Of a DNA stretch of 64,000 nt, positions 17,398 through 26,341 are shown piece by piece. Position 1 is the stretch's first letter. Every line of letters starts with the position of its first letter. Both the position numbers and the translations under genes were made by a program. Under the pieces are notes generated by a model, which had not been told where the DNA came from, ran no database searches, and was given only the letters and a program-made list of their open reading frames with translations. The stretch comes from Streptomyces asoensis (GTDB lineage: Bacteria; Actinomycetota; Actinomycetes; Streptomycetales; Streptomycetaceae). Where the stretch lies: NCBI RefSeq assembly GCF_016860545.1, contig NZ_BNEB01000003.1, positions 1,240,001-1,304,000 of the forward strand. Direction: 5' to 3'.

Positions 17398-18675
17398 GTG
17401 ATTGACCTTCGCCTGCTCCGTGAGGACCCCGACCGTGCGCGCGCTTCCCAGCGCGCCCGTGGAGAGGACGTCGCGCTCGTCGACTCCCTCCTCTCCGCCG
17501 ACGAGCGGCGCAGGTCGTCCGGCGTCCGCTTCGACGAGCTGCGTGCCGAGCAGAGGGCGCTCGGCAAGCTCATCCCCAAGGCCTCCGCGGACGAGAAGGC
17601 CGAGCTGCTGAAGAAGGCGAGCCAGCTCGCCGCCGACGTCAAGGCCGCCGACGCCGAGCGCGACGCCGCCGACGCCGAGACCCAGGAGCTGCTCCAGCGG
17701 CTCGGCAACCTCGTGCACCCCGACGTGCCCGTGGGCGGCGAGGAGGACTTCGTCACGCTCGAGACGCACGGCGCGATCCGCGACTTCGGCGCCGAGGGCT
17801 TCGAGCCCAAGGACCACCTGGAGCTCGGCAAGATCCTCGGCGCGATCGACGTCGAGCGCGGCGCCAAGGTCTCCGGCTCCCGCTTCTACTTCCTCACCGG
17901 CGTCGGCGCCCTGCTCGAGCTGGCCCTGGTGAACGCGGCGATCGCGCAGGCCACGGCCGCCGGCTTCACGCCGATGCTGACCCCGGCGCTGGTCCGCCCC
18001 CAGTCCATGGCGGGCACCGGCTTCCTCGGCCAGGCGGCCCAGGACGTCTACCACCTGGACAAGGACGACCTCTACCTCGTCGGCACCTCCGAGGTCCCCC
18101 TCGCCGCGTACCACATGGACGAGATCATCGACGCGGAGAAGCTGCCGCTGCGCTACGCGGGCTTCTCGCCGTGCTTCCGCCGCGAGGCCGGTTCGCACGG
18201 CAAGGACACCAAGGGCATCTTCCGCGTCCACCAGTTCGACAAGGTGGAGATGTTCTCGTACGTCAAGCCCGAGGACTCGCAGGCCGAGCACCAGCGCCTG
18301 CTGGCCTGGGAGAAGCAGTGGCTGTCGTCGCTGGAGCTGCCGTTCCGGGTCATCGACGTCGCCACCGGTGACCTCGGCTCCTCGGCCGCCCGCAAGTTCG
18401 ACTGCGAGGCGTGGATCCCGACGCAGGGCAAGTACCGCGAGCTGACCTCGACGTCGGACTGCACCGAGTTCCAGTCGCGCCGGCTGTCGATCCGCGTCCG
18501 CGAGGGCAAGCAGGTCCGCCCGCTGGCCACGCTCAACGGCACGCTGTGCGCCGTCCCCCGCACGATCGTCGCGATCCTGGAGAACCACCAGCAGGCCGAC
18601 GGCTCCGTGTACGTGCCCGAGGTGCTGCGCCCGTACCTCGGCGGCCGGGAGATCCTGGAGCCGGTGGCCAAGTGA
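17398..18675 (+). CDS. serS: Seryl-tRNA synthetase
   Basis: A 425-residue class II synthetase charging tRNA-Ser. An N-terminal antiparallel coiled coil (about 30-100, rich in Glu/Ala/Lys) binds the long variable arm of tRNA-Ser. The catalytic core holds motif 2 (FSPCFRREAGSHGKDTKGIFRVHQF) and motif 3 (NGTLCAVPRTIVAILENHQ). It starts at GTG 17398, the standard MIDLRLLREDP N-terminus. Its stop overlaps the GTG of the following HAD gene (GTGA), so the pair is translationally coupled. The presence of a nearby class II tRNA-like gene is noted separately. Confidence 0.96.
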   Translation: MIDLRLLREDPDRARASQRARGEDVALVDSLLSADERRRSSGVRFDELRAEQRALGKLIPKASADEKAELLKKASQLAADVKAADAERDAADAETQELLQRLGNLVHPDVPVGGEEDFVTLETHGAIRDFGAEGFEPKDHLELGKILGAIDVERGAKVSGSRFYFLTGVGALLELALVNAAIAQATAAGFTPMLTPALVRPQSMAGTGFLGQAAQDVYHLDKDDLYLVGTSEVPLAAYHMDEIIDAEKLPLRYAGFSPCFRREAGSHGKDTKGIFRVHQFDKVEMFSYVKPEDSQAEHQRLLAWEKQWLSSLELPFRVIDVATGDLGSSAARKFDCEAWIPTQGKYRELTSTSDCTEFQSRRLSIRVREGKQVRPLATLNGTLCAVPRTIVAILENHQQADGSVYVPEVLRPYLGGREILEPVAK

Positions 18676-19478
18676 GCGGCGCCTTCCCCTACCGCCTGAT
18701 CGCGACCGACCTCGACGGGACGCTCCTGCGCTCCGACGAGTCGGTCTCGCAGCGCACGCGTGACGCCCTCGCCGCGGCCACCGCGGCGGGCGCCTCGCAC
18801 ATCGTGGTCACGGGCCGCGGGGTCGCGTGGACCCGGCACGTCCTCGACGACCTCGGCTACGACGGTCTCGCGGTCTGCGGTCAGGGCGCCCAGGTCTACG
18901 ATGCCGGCGCGCACCGCCTGCTGACCTCGGTGACCCTGGACCGGCAGCTGGCCGGGGTGGCGCTCGCCAAGATCGAGGCGGAGGTCGGCCCGCTGTACCT
19001 CGCGGCGAGCCGCGACGGCCTGGACGGAGACGTGCTGGTCGGGCCCGGCTACGCGCTCACCGGCGCGTTGCCGTCGACGCCGTTCACCGACGCGTCCGAC
19101 CTCTGGTCGGCGCCGCTGAGCAAGATCTACATACAGCATCCGGAGCTGTCGGACGACGCGCTGGCCGAGGCTGCCCGCCGGGCCGCGGGCGGCTTCGTGA
19201 CGGTCGCCATGGCCGGAGCGGGCATCGTGGAACTGCTGCCCCTGGGCCTCTCCAAGGCCACGGGCCTCTCCCTGGCGGCCCGCCGCCTGGGCCTGAAGGC
19301 CGCCGACACGATCGCCTTCGGCGACATGCCCAACGACATCCCGATGTTCGCCTGGGCCGCCCGGAGCGTGGCCATGGCCAACGCCCACGAGGAACTGAAG
19401 GCCGTCGCCGACGAGGTGACCGCCTCCAACGAGGAAGACGGCGTGGCCACAAAACTCGAATCCCTCCTCCCCCACTGA
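18672..19478 (+). CDS. HAD-family (Cof-type) phosphatase
   Basis: A 268-residue hydrolase with the DxDGT nucleophile motif (ATDLDGTLL near residue 12), motif II VTGRG, a C2-type cap in the middle, the conserved Lys of SKATGLSLAARRLGL and motif IV FGDMPNDIPMF. Cof-type HADs dephosphorylate sugar phosphates or nucleotides. The start GTG 18672 overlaps the serS stop. A close paralogue lies at 28448-29317, about 9 kb away, with the same motifs. The substrate is unknown. Confidence 0.9.
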   Translation: MSGAFPYRLIATDLDGTLLRSDESVSQRTRDALAAATAAGASHIVVTGRGVAWTRHVLDDLGYDGLAVCGQGAQVYDAGAHRLLTSVTLDRQLAGVALAKIEAEVGPLYLAASRDGLDGDVLVGPGYALTGALPSTPFTDASDLWSAPLSKIYIQHPELSDDALAEAARRAAGGFVTVAMAGAGIVELLPLGLSKATGLSLAARRLGLKAADTIAFGDMPNDIPMFAWAARSVAMANAHEELKAVADEVTASNEEDGVATKLESLLPH

Positions 19479-19497
19479 CGCGGTCCCCGCCGACGCA

Positions 19498-19620
19498 GCC
19501 GATCGCCGCAGGCGACCAGGGCCCCGGGTGGTTACGCAGTGCGCCGCCGGCGCGGCCGATCGCCGCAGGCGATCAGGGGCGCGGGGAACTGCGCGCCCAG
19601 CCACGACGCACCCGCACCCG
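19498..19620. repeat. Streptomyces-type intergenic dispersed repeat
   Basis: GCCGATCGCCGCAGGCGA occurs at 19498-19515 and 19555-19572; the two 24-bp copies differ at one base. The second runs into a GCGCGGGGAACTGCGCG palindromic segment followed by an Ala/His/Pro-codon-like GC-rich tail. I recognise this block as a family seen in many Streptomyces intergenic regions; copy number in this genome cannot be judged from one window. Confidence 0.6.
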
Positions 19621-19776
19621 CCCCTCGACCGCCATGCCCCCATGGCCCTCGCGCCGCGGCCGTAGGCCAACACCGACCCCGGCCACACCCGGCCCTCGGC
19701 CACCGGCCACCGGCCAATCCCCGGCCCCCGGCCACCCCCGGCACAACCCCCGCCAAGTCCCAGTGACAACGCCCCG

Positions 19777-19861
19777 TGGAGGATGCACGATTCGAACGTG
19801 CGCGGGGTCCCCCCCGACCTCGGCCCAGTGAGCCGGTGCCTTGCCTCTCGGCCAATCCTCC
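19777..19861 (-). tRNA. Class II tRNA-like gene, Ser-type body, unusual anticodon loop
   Basis: Eighty-five bases fold as a complete cloverleaf. The acceptor GGAGGAT pairs with ATCCTCC. The D arm is GCC/GGC with the GG pair, the variable arm is 18 nt, and the T arm is GCACG-TTCGAAT-CGTGC. Discriminator is A and CCA is not encoded. The long variable arm restricts it to Ser/Leu class. The anticodon arm is odd: 4 good pairs, a C-A opposition at the top and the loop TCACTGG, giving apparent anticodon ACU with C instead of the near-universal U33. It could be a tRNA-Ser variant, a specialised tRNA or a decayed gene. Confidence 0.55.
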
Positions 19862-20182
19862 GGGTGGGCGGCCCACGCGAGAGCGACATCGCGTGCTCGA
19901 AGCGGCCGCCCCGGGCAGCTCCCCGCGCGGACGGGTTCCGGAGGCGTAACTACTCCGTGCCCCGCCGCGGGCTGCCCTGAAGGGAACCCGACGGACCGCC
20001 GTGCATGGGCGTCGTCGCGTTCCGCTCCCGGTCTGCGGCACCGGATCCCTCCGGTCCCGTGGGTACGACCACTGTGCCCGGCGGGCGAGTCCGAACGCCA
20101 CCGAATAAAACAAGCGTGCGAGTCCGGGGAGGCGACGGAGACGACGGGGGGCGAAGAGGCCGAAGGGAGGGGCTGAACGGCG

Positions 20183-20425
20183 TTACCCGCGGCGCCACCG
20201 ACGGCGTCGCGCCTTGCTGAAGAACCACCCCGCGGGCGGCTCGTCGGACCGCCAGGGCTGCGGTTCGGGCTCCTGCGCGCGCCAGCGCGCGGCCAGCATC
20301 CGGGCCCGGGCGGACGGCTCGGCCGTCCCGGCGGCCCGTACGAAGTCCTCGTCCAGGACGAGACCGGCCCAGACCTCGTCCTCGGACCGCTCGCGACCGC
20401 CGCTCACCTCGTCGTCGTCCGCCAT
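20183..20425 (-). CDS. Small conserved actinomycete protein, function unknown
   Basis: An 80-residue protein: an acidic N-terminal half (MADDDEVSGGRERSEDEVWAGLVLDEDFV) and a basic, Trp-rich C-terminus (EPPAGWFFSKARRRRWRRG). No domain is recognised. The strong charge split and the conserved WFFSK segment suggest a binding protein rather than an enzyme. ATG 20425 has GGGGAGGG six bases upstream, and the stop is TAA. It lies downstream of the ABC exporter operon on the same strand (94 bases) and may be its last gene. Confidence 0.7.
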   Translation of the reverse strand: MADDDEVSGGRERSEDEVWAGLVLDEDFVRAAGTAEPSARARMLAARWRAQEPEPQPWRSDEPPAGWFFSKARRRRWRRG

Positions 20426-20519
20426 CGCGCCCTCCCCGCCCTTTCTGCTCCGCCCAGTGTGCCGGGACCCGGGTGAAGCCACCGTCAAGAGGAGACGTCC
20501 CGCCGGACGGCGGGACCGC

Positions 20520-21239
20520 TCACTCCTCGCCCGCGAGCTTCAGCGCCCGCAGCTTCTGTCCCGCGTACCAGGTGGCCAGCACGGTCACCACGACCAGCAG
20601 CACCGTCGCCGTCGTCAGCCCGACGTCGGAGGTGACGAGGTCCCCGCCGGCCACCTTGTGGGCGACGGCCAGCGACCACTGCTGAATGCTGAGCGTGCGC
20701 GCACCGGGCACGAGGGAGCCGAACAGCGCCTCCCAGACGAGCGCGTAGACGAGCCCGAAGACCACCGCGTGCCGGGACACCGTGCCCAGCAGCAGGAACA
20801 CCGCCGCGTAGGCGATGGAGGAGACCAGCGCGGCCACCGTGTAGGCGACGGCGATCTGCTGGCCGTTGCCGTTGAGGATGAACCCGGCGACGAGCGTCGG
20901 CAGCGCCGAGAAGACCATCGTCACGGCGATCGCCACGATCAGCTTGGTGAAGATGATCGTGGGCCGCTTCAGCGGCTTGGAGAGCAGGTAGACGACGGAG
21001 CCGTCGTCGATCTCCGGACCGATCGCGCCCGTGCCGGCGATGACGCCGATGATCGGCACCATGGTGGCGAGCGCGAGCCCGCCGAGCAGGTCGGACGCCG
21101 TCTGGTCGTCGGCGCCCGCGAGGCCGCGCACCACCACCGAGATGGCGATCAGCAGCAGGGGCAGGGCGCCCAGAATGAGGGCCCGGCGACGGCCGAGCAG
21201 GGCTCGGTAGGTGAGCCGGGCGACTGTGGGGTCGTACAT
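20520..21239 (-). CDS. ABC transporter permease
   Basis: A 239-residue membrane protein with six hydrophobic segments and no signal peptide, of the ABC-2 type (a YydJ/NatB-like single-domain permease). The loop GAIGPEIDDGSVVYLLSKPLKRP after the second segment is typical of ABC-2 permeases. It is the last gene of a four-gene ABC operon and starts 11 bases after the stop of its ATPase partner. Export substrate unknown. Confidence 0.87.
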   Translation of the reverse strand: MYDPTVARLTYRALLGRRRALILGALPLLLIAISVVVRGLAGADDQTASDLLGGLALATMVPIIGVIAGTGAIGPEIDDGSVVYLLSKPLKRPTIIFTKLIVAIAVTMVFSALPTLVAGFILNGNGQQIAVAYTVAALVSSIAYAAVFLLLGTVSRHAVVFGLVYALVWEALFGSLVPGARTLSIQQWSLAVAHKVAGGDLVTSDVGLTTATVLLVVVTVLATWYAGQKLRALKLAGEE

Positions 21240-21250
21240 CTTTCGGCCTC

Positions 21251-22162
21251 CTACGCCGCGACGAGATACGAGAAGACGGACTCGAGCGACTCGTCGGACG
21301 GCGAGACGGTCAGCAGCCGGATGCCGTGGTCCCTGGCGACCCTGGGCAGCAGTGCGGTGAAGCGGCCGAAGTCGACGGCCTGGACGCGCAGCGCGCCCTC
21401 GGCGAGGTCGACCTCGATGCCGGACGTCGACGGGTCGGCGATCAGCGCGGCCGCGAGGGCGCGGTCGTCGCTGGAGCGCACGAGGTAGCGGTGCGGGCGG
21501 TCGGTCATCAGGCGGCGGATCTTGCGGAAGTCACCGCTGGCCGCGTGCCGACCGGCGACCACGACCTCGATGTGCCAGGCGAGCTGCTCGACCTCTTCGA
21601 GGATGTGGGACGAGAACAGCACCGTGCGGCCCTCGTCGCCCATGCGCCGCAGCAGGTCCATGAGCTGCATGCGCTGCCGCGGGTCCATGCCGTTGAAGGG
21701 CTCGTCGAGCAGGAGCAGCGACGGCTCGTGGACGAGGGCGCTGGCCATCTTCACGCGCTGCCGCATGCCCTTGGAGTACGTGGAGATCTTGCGGTCCTGC
21801 GCGTACTCCATCTCGACCGTGGCGAGCGCCTGCTGGGCGGCCTTGGCGCCCAGACCGTGCAGCTCGGCGTTGGCCACCACGAACTCGCGGCCGGTGAGGA
21901 AGTCGTACATCGCCTCCCGCTCGGGGACGATGCCGATGTGCCGGTAGATCGCCTCGTTGCGCCAGACCGGCTGCCCGTCGAGGGTGACCGTGCCGGTGGA
22001 GGGGGCCAGGAAGCCGCCCATCATGTTGATGAGGGTGGACTTGCCGGCGCCGTTGGGACCGAGCAGACCGGTGACGCCCGGACCGATGGTCATGGTGATG
22101 TCGTTGACGGCGACCACGTTGCCGAACCAGCGGGAGACGTGGTCGATGCTGAGCGTGGTCAC
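21251..22162 (-). CDS. ABC transporter ATP-binding protein
   Basis: A 303-residue ATPase. Walker A is LLGPNGAGKST, the signature is YSKGMRQRVKMASAL, Walker B is LLLLDEPFNGMD and the switch His is in FSSHILEEVEQL. A C-terminal extension of about 80 residues is typical of drug and antibiotic ABC-2 exporters. GTG 22162 has GAAGGA eight bases upstream and overlaps the stop of the preceding permease (GTGA). It pairs with the permease at 20520-21239. Confidence 0.93.
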   Translation of the reverse strand: MTTLSIDHVSRWFGNVVAVNDITMTIGPGVTGLLGPNGAGKSTLINMMGGFLAPSTGTVTLDGQPVWRNEAIYRHIGIVPEREAMYDFLTGREFVVANAELHGLGAKAAQQALATVEMEYAQDRKISTYSKGMRQRVKMASALVHEPSLLLLDEPFNGMDPRQRMQLMDLLRRMGDEGRTVLFSSHILEEVEQLAWHIEVVVAGRHAASGDFRKIRRLMTDRPHRYLVRSSDDRALAAALIADPSTSGIEVDLAEGALRVQAVDFGRFTALLPRVARDHGIRLLTVSPSDESLESVFSYLVAA

Positions 22163-23073
22163 AGTCCGATCCTTCGGTAGCGGCGCACCAGGAGGCCGTA
22201 GCTCGCGGCGATGAGTCCGAGGACGACGAGCACGTAGACGGCGCCCTCCCCGTGGGACGGGCCGATCGCGCCCGGGAAGGCGGAGGCGGCTCCCAGGAAC
22301 GCGGACTGCACGCCGTCGATGAGGGTGACCGGCGAGAACAGGCCGATCCAGGGGATGGAACCGGTGCTGTTCTGCGCGTCGGCGATGGCCTGGAGCGTGG
22401 AGACGGCGCCGTAGGAGATGGTCAGTACGGCGATGACGGCGGCGATGCCGAAGCCGCGCCGCGGGGTCACCGAGGCGATGACCAGGCCGAGGCCGGCGAA
22501 GAGCAGTGAGAGCAGTGCCACGGACACGATTCCCTGGGCGAAGCCCTTGGTCTGGTCGGCGAAGTCCAGCTTGGCCAGCAGCGCGCCGATGTACAGCACC
22601 AGCAGCGGGGCGGCGGTGAGCACGAAGAGCGCCGAGGCCAGCGCCGCGAACTTCGCGCGCACGTAGTCGGACGTCTCGATGGGCCGCGAGAAATACAGCG
22701 GCACGGTCTTGAAGCGCAGGTCGCGCGAGACGGACTGGGGTGCCTGCGAGGCGACGTACAGGCTGATGACGGCCTGCATGATGATCGCGTAACGCGTGTA
22801 GTCGACGGGCAGTTCCTTGGCCTTGGTGGCGACCGCGACGGCGACCATGATGGCCGCGGGAACGCACATCACGACGAACAGCAGCATCGGCAGCACCTTG
22901 GACTTCACCGAACGGCCGAGGCCGTAGGCGCCGCGCAGGGACTGCGAGTAGAGGGAGCGGCGGGCGTAGGCGCGGCCCAGGCGGGGCCCGTCGTAGCTGC
23001 GGTAGCCGATGTTGTGGATGCGGGTCTGGTCGGGCCCGCCCGTGGGGGCGGCGACCGGGTGCTCAACCGCCAT
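22159..23073 (-). CDS. ABC transporter permease
   Basis: A 304-residue protein with six hydrophobic segments. A polar N-terminal tail of about 45 residues carries IHNIGYRSYDGPRLGRAYARR, a motif seen in actinobacterial ABC-2 permeases paired with these ATPases. RDLRFKTVPLYFSRPIETSDY matches the ABC-2 permease loop. It overlaps the upstream ATPase gene by 11 bases and the downstream one by 4, so all four genes are tightly coupled. Confidence 0.88.
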   Translation of the reverse strand: MAVEHPVAAPTGGPDQTRIHNIGYRSYDGPRLGRAYARRSLYSQSLRGAYGLGRSVKSKVLPMLLFVVMCVPAAIMVAVAVATKAKELPVDYTRYAIIMQAVISLYVASQAPQSVSRDLRFKTVPLYFSRPIETSDYVRAKFAALASALFVLTAAPLLVLYIGALLAKLDFADQTKGFAQGIVSVALLSLLFAGLGLVIASVTPRRGFGIAAVIAVLTISYGAVSTLQAIADAQNSTGSIPWIGLFSPVTLIDGVQSAFLGAASAFPGAIGPSHGEGAVYVLVVLGLIAASYGLLVRRYRRIGL

Positions 23074-24046
23074 GGCCGACGGCCTCCTTGTGCTGCTGGT
23101 CGTTGCTGGTGCCGGAGTCGGTGAAGACCTCGGAGATGTGGTGCCTGCGCTGTTCCATGCGCACCAGACCGAGGCCGAGGTCGGCGACCACGTCCCGGAC
23201 GACGTCGTACGTGTCCTCGCCGCGGGCGGTCAGGAGCAGGACGTGGCCCGCTCCCGGCAGGCCGCTGTCGGCGTCCAGGACCTCGACGCCGCGCGCGTGC
23301 AGCGCCTCGCGGACCGCGCGGGTGCCGTCCGGGTGCTCGTCGGTGTCGGTGACCTCGATGGCGAGGGTGGTGGTGGTCTGGGTGAAGTCGGTGGTGGAGC
23401 TGGAGCGCAGGAGCTTGCCGCCGTCGACGACGACGACGTGGTCGCAGGTGCGTTCCAGTTCGCCCAGCAGGTGGGAGGTGACCAGGACCGAGATGCCGAA
23501 GTCGGTGTGGATGCGGCGGATGAGCCCGAGCATCTCGTCCCGGCCGACCGGGTCGAGCCCGTTGGTCGGCTCGTCCAGGAAGACCAGCTGCGGGTCGTGG
23601 ACGAGGGCCTGGGCGAGCTTCACGCGCTGCTTCATGCCGGTGGAGTAGCCGCCGATGGGCCGGTAGCGCTCCTCGTACAGGCCGACGTGGCGCAGTGTGT
23701 CCGCGGTGCGCTCGCGGGCGGCGGTCGGCGGCAGGCCGGACATGCGGGCCATGTGCACGACGAACTCGGTGGCCGAGACGTCGGGCGGCAGGCAGTCGTG
23801 TTCCGGCATGTAGCCGACGCGCTCGCGGATGGCGGCGCCCTTGGTCGCGACGTCGAGACCGAGCACCTCGGCTCGGCCCTCGGTGGCGGGCGACAGACCC
23901 AGCAGGATCTTGATCAGTGTGGACTTGCCGGCTCCGTTGGCGCCGACGAGCCCGGTCACACCGGGCCCGACGTCCACGGAGAGCCGGTCAAGCGCGGTCA
24001 CCCGGGGGAACCGCTTGCTCAGGCTTTCGGTCACGATCACAGTCAC
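23063..24046 (-). CDS. ABC transporter ATP-binding protein, first gene of operon
   Basis: About 327 residues. Walker A is LVGANGAGKST, the signature YSTGMKQRVKLAQAL, Walker B LVFLDEPTNGLD and the switch His is in VTSHLLGELERT. It is paralogous to the second ATPase, so the operon encodes two ATPase-permease pairs that may form one heteromeric or two related exporters. Several closely spaced GTG codons (24046, 24040, 24034) could start it; an earlier in-frame GTG at 24073 is possible. No clear ribosome-binding site decides. The C-terminal tail is His/Gln-rich. Confidence 0.9.
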   Translation of the reverse strand: MTVIVTESLSKRFPRVTALDRLSVDVGPGVTGLVGANGAGKSTLIKILLGLSPATEGRAEVLGLDVATKGAAIRERVGYMPEHDCLPPDVSATEFVVHMARMSGLPPTAARERTADTLRHVGLYEERYRPIGGYSTGMKQRVKLAQALVHDPQLVFLDEPTNGLDPVGRDEMLGLIRRIHTDFGISVLVTSHLLGELERTCDHVVVVDGGKLLRSSSTTDFTQTTTTLAIEVTDTDEHPDGTRAVREALHARGVEVLDADSGLPGAGHVLLLTARGEDTYDVVRDVVADLGLGLVRMEQRRHHISEVFTDSGTSNDQQHKEAVGHGG

Positions 24047-24282
24047 GTCATCGAAAGTAGTGACGCACGCCACGATATTCGTCAGACCTCAGAGCCGTCT
24101 TCGCCTCAGACCTCAGATGTACGGGACCGTAGGGGATGCCATGCCTGAGAGCTACGGGCGGCCGTCGGCGGCTTTTCCGCGGGCCTGGCACCCGCCTGTT
24201 GACGCCGCCTCTAACAACTGCCACATTCGGCGATGCCGAGTGGCGGAGGCGGACATGGACGCGGAGGGAAGGCGGAGGGGGA

Positions 24283-26094
24283 GTGACGTTGCCGGAGGGC
24301 GTGCGTGAGCGGCGGGTGCGAAGCGGCGGAATCGAGCTGTGCGTGGCCGAGCTGGGGGACCCCGGACAGCCGACGGTCGTCCTGGTCCACGGCTACCCGG
24401 ACAGCAAGGAGGTCTGGTCCGAGGTCGCGTCCCGGCTGGCGGACGTCCACGGGCTGCACGTGGTGCTGTACGACGTCCGCGGGCACGGGCGTTCCGGCGC
24501 GCCGCGGCCGCTGCGGGGCGGGTTCACCCTGGACAAGCTCACGGACGACTTCCTGGCGGTCGTGGACGCGGTCAGCCCGGACCGGCCGGTGCACCTCGTG
24601 GGGCACGACTGGGGATCGGTGCAGGCCTGGGAGTTCGTGACGGTCGAGCGCACCCGGGGGCGCATCGCGTCCTTCACCTCGATGTCCGGTCCTTCCCTCG
24701 ACCACTTCGGCCACTGGATCAACAAGCGTCTGGCGCGGCCCACTCCGCGCCGCATCGGTCAACTCCTCGGCCAGGGCGCCAAGTCCTGGTACGTGTACCT
24801 GCTGCACACCCCGACGCTGCCCGAACTGGCCTGGCGCGGACCGCTCGGCAAGCGCTGGCCGGGCATCCTGCGGCGGATCGAGAAGGTCCCGTCCGGCAAC
24901 TACCCGACGCCGTCGCTGCCTTCGGACGCGGCCCACGGCGCCTGGCTGTACCGCGACAACGTGCGGCCCAGGCTGCGCCGTCCCCGCCCCGACGCGCACG
25001 CCCACGCGCCCGTGCAGCTCGTCACGCCCACCGGGGACCGGTTCCTGTCCGAGCGCCTCTACGACGAACTGGAGCAGTGGGTACCGCGGTTGACCCGGCG
25101 CTCCCTGCCGGCCGGGCACTGGGTCCCGCGCACCCGGCCCGACCTGCTCGCGACCTGGATCGACGACTTCGTCGCCTCGGTCGAGACGGACGGGGAGGGC
25201 GCCGTCGGGACAACGGGGGCCTCGGACAGCGCAGTCGGGCCGGGACGCACACCCGCCGACGCCCGGTACGCCGAACGTTTCGGTGGCCGGCTGGTCCTGG
25301 TCAGCGGCGCGGGCAGCGGCATCGGCCGGGCCACGGCACTGGCGTTCGCGGCTGCGGGCGCCCGGGTGATCGCCGTCGACCGGGACGCGGAGAGCGCGGC
25401 CCGCACCGCCGAGACGTGCCTCCTGTCGGGCGCGCGCGGGGCCTGGGCGGAGACGGCCGACGTCTCCGACGAGCGGGCGATGGAACAGCTGGCGGAGAAA
25501 GTCCACGCGGAACACGGCGTGTTGGACGTGCTGGTGAACAACGCCGGCATCGGCCTGTCGGGCTCCTTCTTCGACACGACGCCGGACGACTGGCGCCGCG
25601 TCCTTGACGTCAACCTGTGGGGGGTCATCCACGGGTGCCGTCTCTTCGGGCGGCGGATGGCCGAGCGCGGACAGGGCGGTCACATCGTCAACACCGCTTC
25701 GGCGGCGGCCTATCTGCCGTCCCGGGTGCTGCCCGCCTACAGCACGTCCAAGGCGGCCGTCCTGATGCTGAGCGAGTGCCTGCGCGCGGAACTGGCCGGG
25801 CGGGACATCGGCGTCACGGCCGTCTGCCCCGGCCTGGTGAACACCAACATCACTGCCACGGCCGCCTTCGTGGGGGTGGACGCCGAGGAGCAGCAGCGCC
25901 GCCGCGATCGCTCCACGCGCGCGTACGGCATACGCAACTACCCTCCGGAGAAGGTGGCGGACGCGATCCTGCGGGCGGTCGTGCGCAACGAGGCGGTGGT
26001 GCCGGTCACCGCCGAGGCGCGGGGCGCCCGTGCGCTGTCGCGTTTTCTGCCGGGGGCGTTGAGGGCACTGGCGCGCGTCACACCTCTGTCGTGA
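24283..26094 (+). CDS. Epoxide hydrolase-SDR fusion (EphD-like)
   Basis: A 603-residue fusion. The N-terminal alpha/beta hydrolase (about 5-295) carries HGYPDS (oxyanion), GHDWGS with the Asp nucleophile typical of epoxide hydrolases, and AGHWVPRTRPD with the catalytic His. The C-terminal short-chain dehydrogenase (about 325-600) carries GAGSGIGRA for NAD(P), NNAG and YSTSK with the catalytic Tyr and Lys. The arrangement matches EphD of mycobacteria, which acts on mycolate-type lipids; Streptomyces lacks mycolates, so the substrate differs. GTG 24283 follows GGAGG; TTG 24289 is an alternative. Confidence 0.88.
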   Translation: MTLPEGVRERRVRSGGIELCVAELGDPGQPTVVLVHGYPDSKEVWSEVASRLADVHGLHVVLYDVRGHGRSGAPRPLRGGFTLDKLTDDFLAVVDAVSPDRPVHLVGHDWGSVQAWEFVTVERTRGRIASFTSMSGPSLDHFGHWINKRLARPTPRRIGQLLGQGAKSWYVYLLHTPTLPELAWRGPLGKRWPGILRRIEKVPSGNYPTPSLPSDAAHGAWLYRDNVRPRLRRPRPDAHAHAPVQLVTPTGDRFLSERLYDELEQWVPRLTRRSLPAGHWVPRTRPDLLATWIDDFVASVETDGEGAVGTTGASDSAVGPGRTPADARYAERFGGRLVLVSGAGSGIGRATALAFAAAGARVIAVDRDAESAARTAETCLLSGARGAWAETADVSDERAMEQLAEKVHAEHGVLDVLVNNAGIGLSGSFFDTTPDDWRRVLDVNLWGVIHGCRLFGRRMAERGQGGHIVNTASAAAYLPSRVLPAYSTSKAAVLMLSECLRAELAGRDIGVTAVCPGLVNTNITATAAFVGVDAEEQQRRRDRSTRAYGIRNYPPEKVADAILRAVVRNEAVVPVTAEARGARALSRFLPGALRALARVTPLS

Positions 26095-26231
26095 GCCTGC
26101 TCCGCTCGCCAACCGCCTTCCGTCGCACGACGGTTCTCGAACTCGGCTGCGGGGAGGCCGTCGTGGGACGCGTGAGGACAAGTCCTGCGATCGGGTGCGG
26201 CGTTGGCGAAGAGATGTGCTCCTGACGTGAG

Positions 26232-26285
26232 TTGTCCACAGAACGCGCAACTAGGCTGTGGATAAGTCGAGTTGCTTGTGGATCA
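26232..26285. promoter_or_regulatory. DnaA-box trio upstream of kptA (H69-like)
   Basis: TTGTCCACA at 26232-26240, inverted TTATCCACA at 26257-26265 and inverted TGATCCACA at 26277-26285 (one mismatch) lie within 54 bases of an intergenic region. It is 9.2 kb from the pheA-serS cluster, the distance expected between the S. coelicolor clusters named H69 and D78. The spacing match is my inference. Confidence 0.72.
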
Positions 26286-26341
26286 AACCTCCACCCCAAA
26301 AGAAAATGCGTGACGCGCGTCTCTCCCGTCATGCTGGGCGG

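Larger units (their letters stand above)
19479..20182. other. Repeat-rich gap containing a tRNA-like gene
   Basis: Seven hundred bases lie between the HAD gene and the convergent small gene at 20183. The left half holds the dispersed repeat described at 19498-19620 and C/G-rich simple sequence (19620-19770). A class II tRNA-like gene lies at 19777-19861 on the minus strand. From 19862 to 20182 I see no credible gene or RNA. Open frames there lack coding bias. Confidence 0.5.

Noticed and set aside
19862..20182. Second tRNA or structured RNA right of the tRNA-like gene
   Set aside because: I could not fold a cloverleaf or recognise a known RNA motif there.
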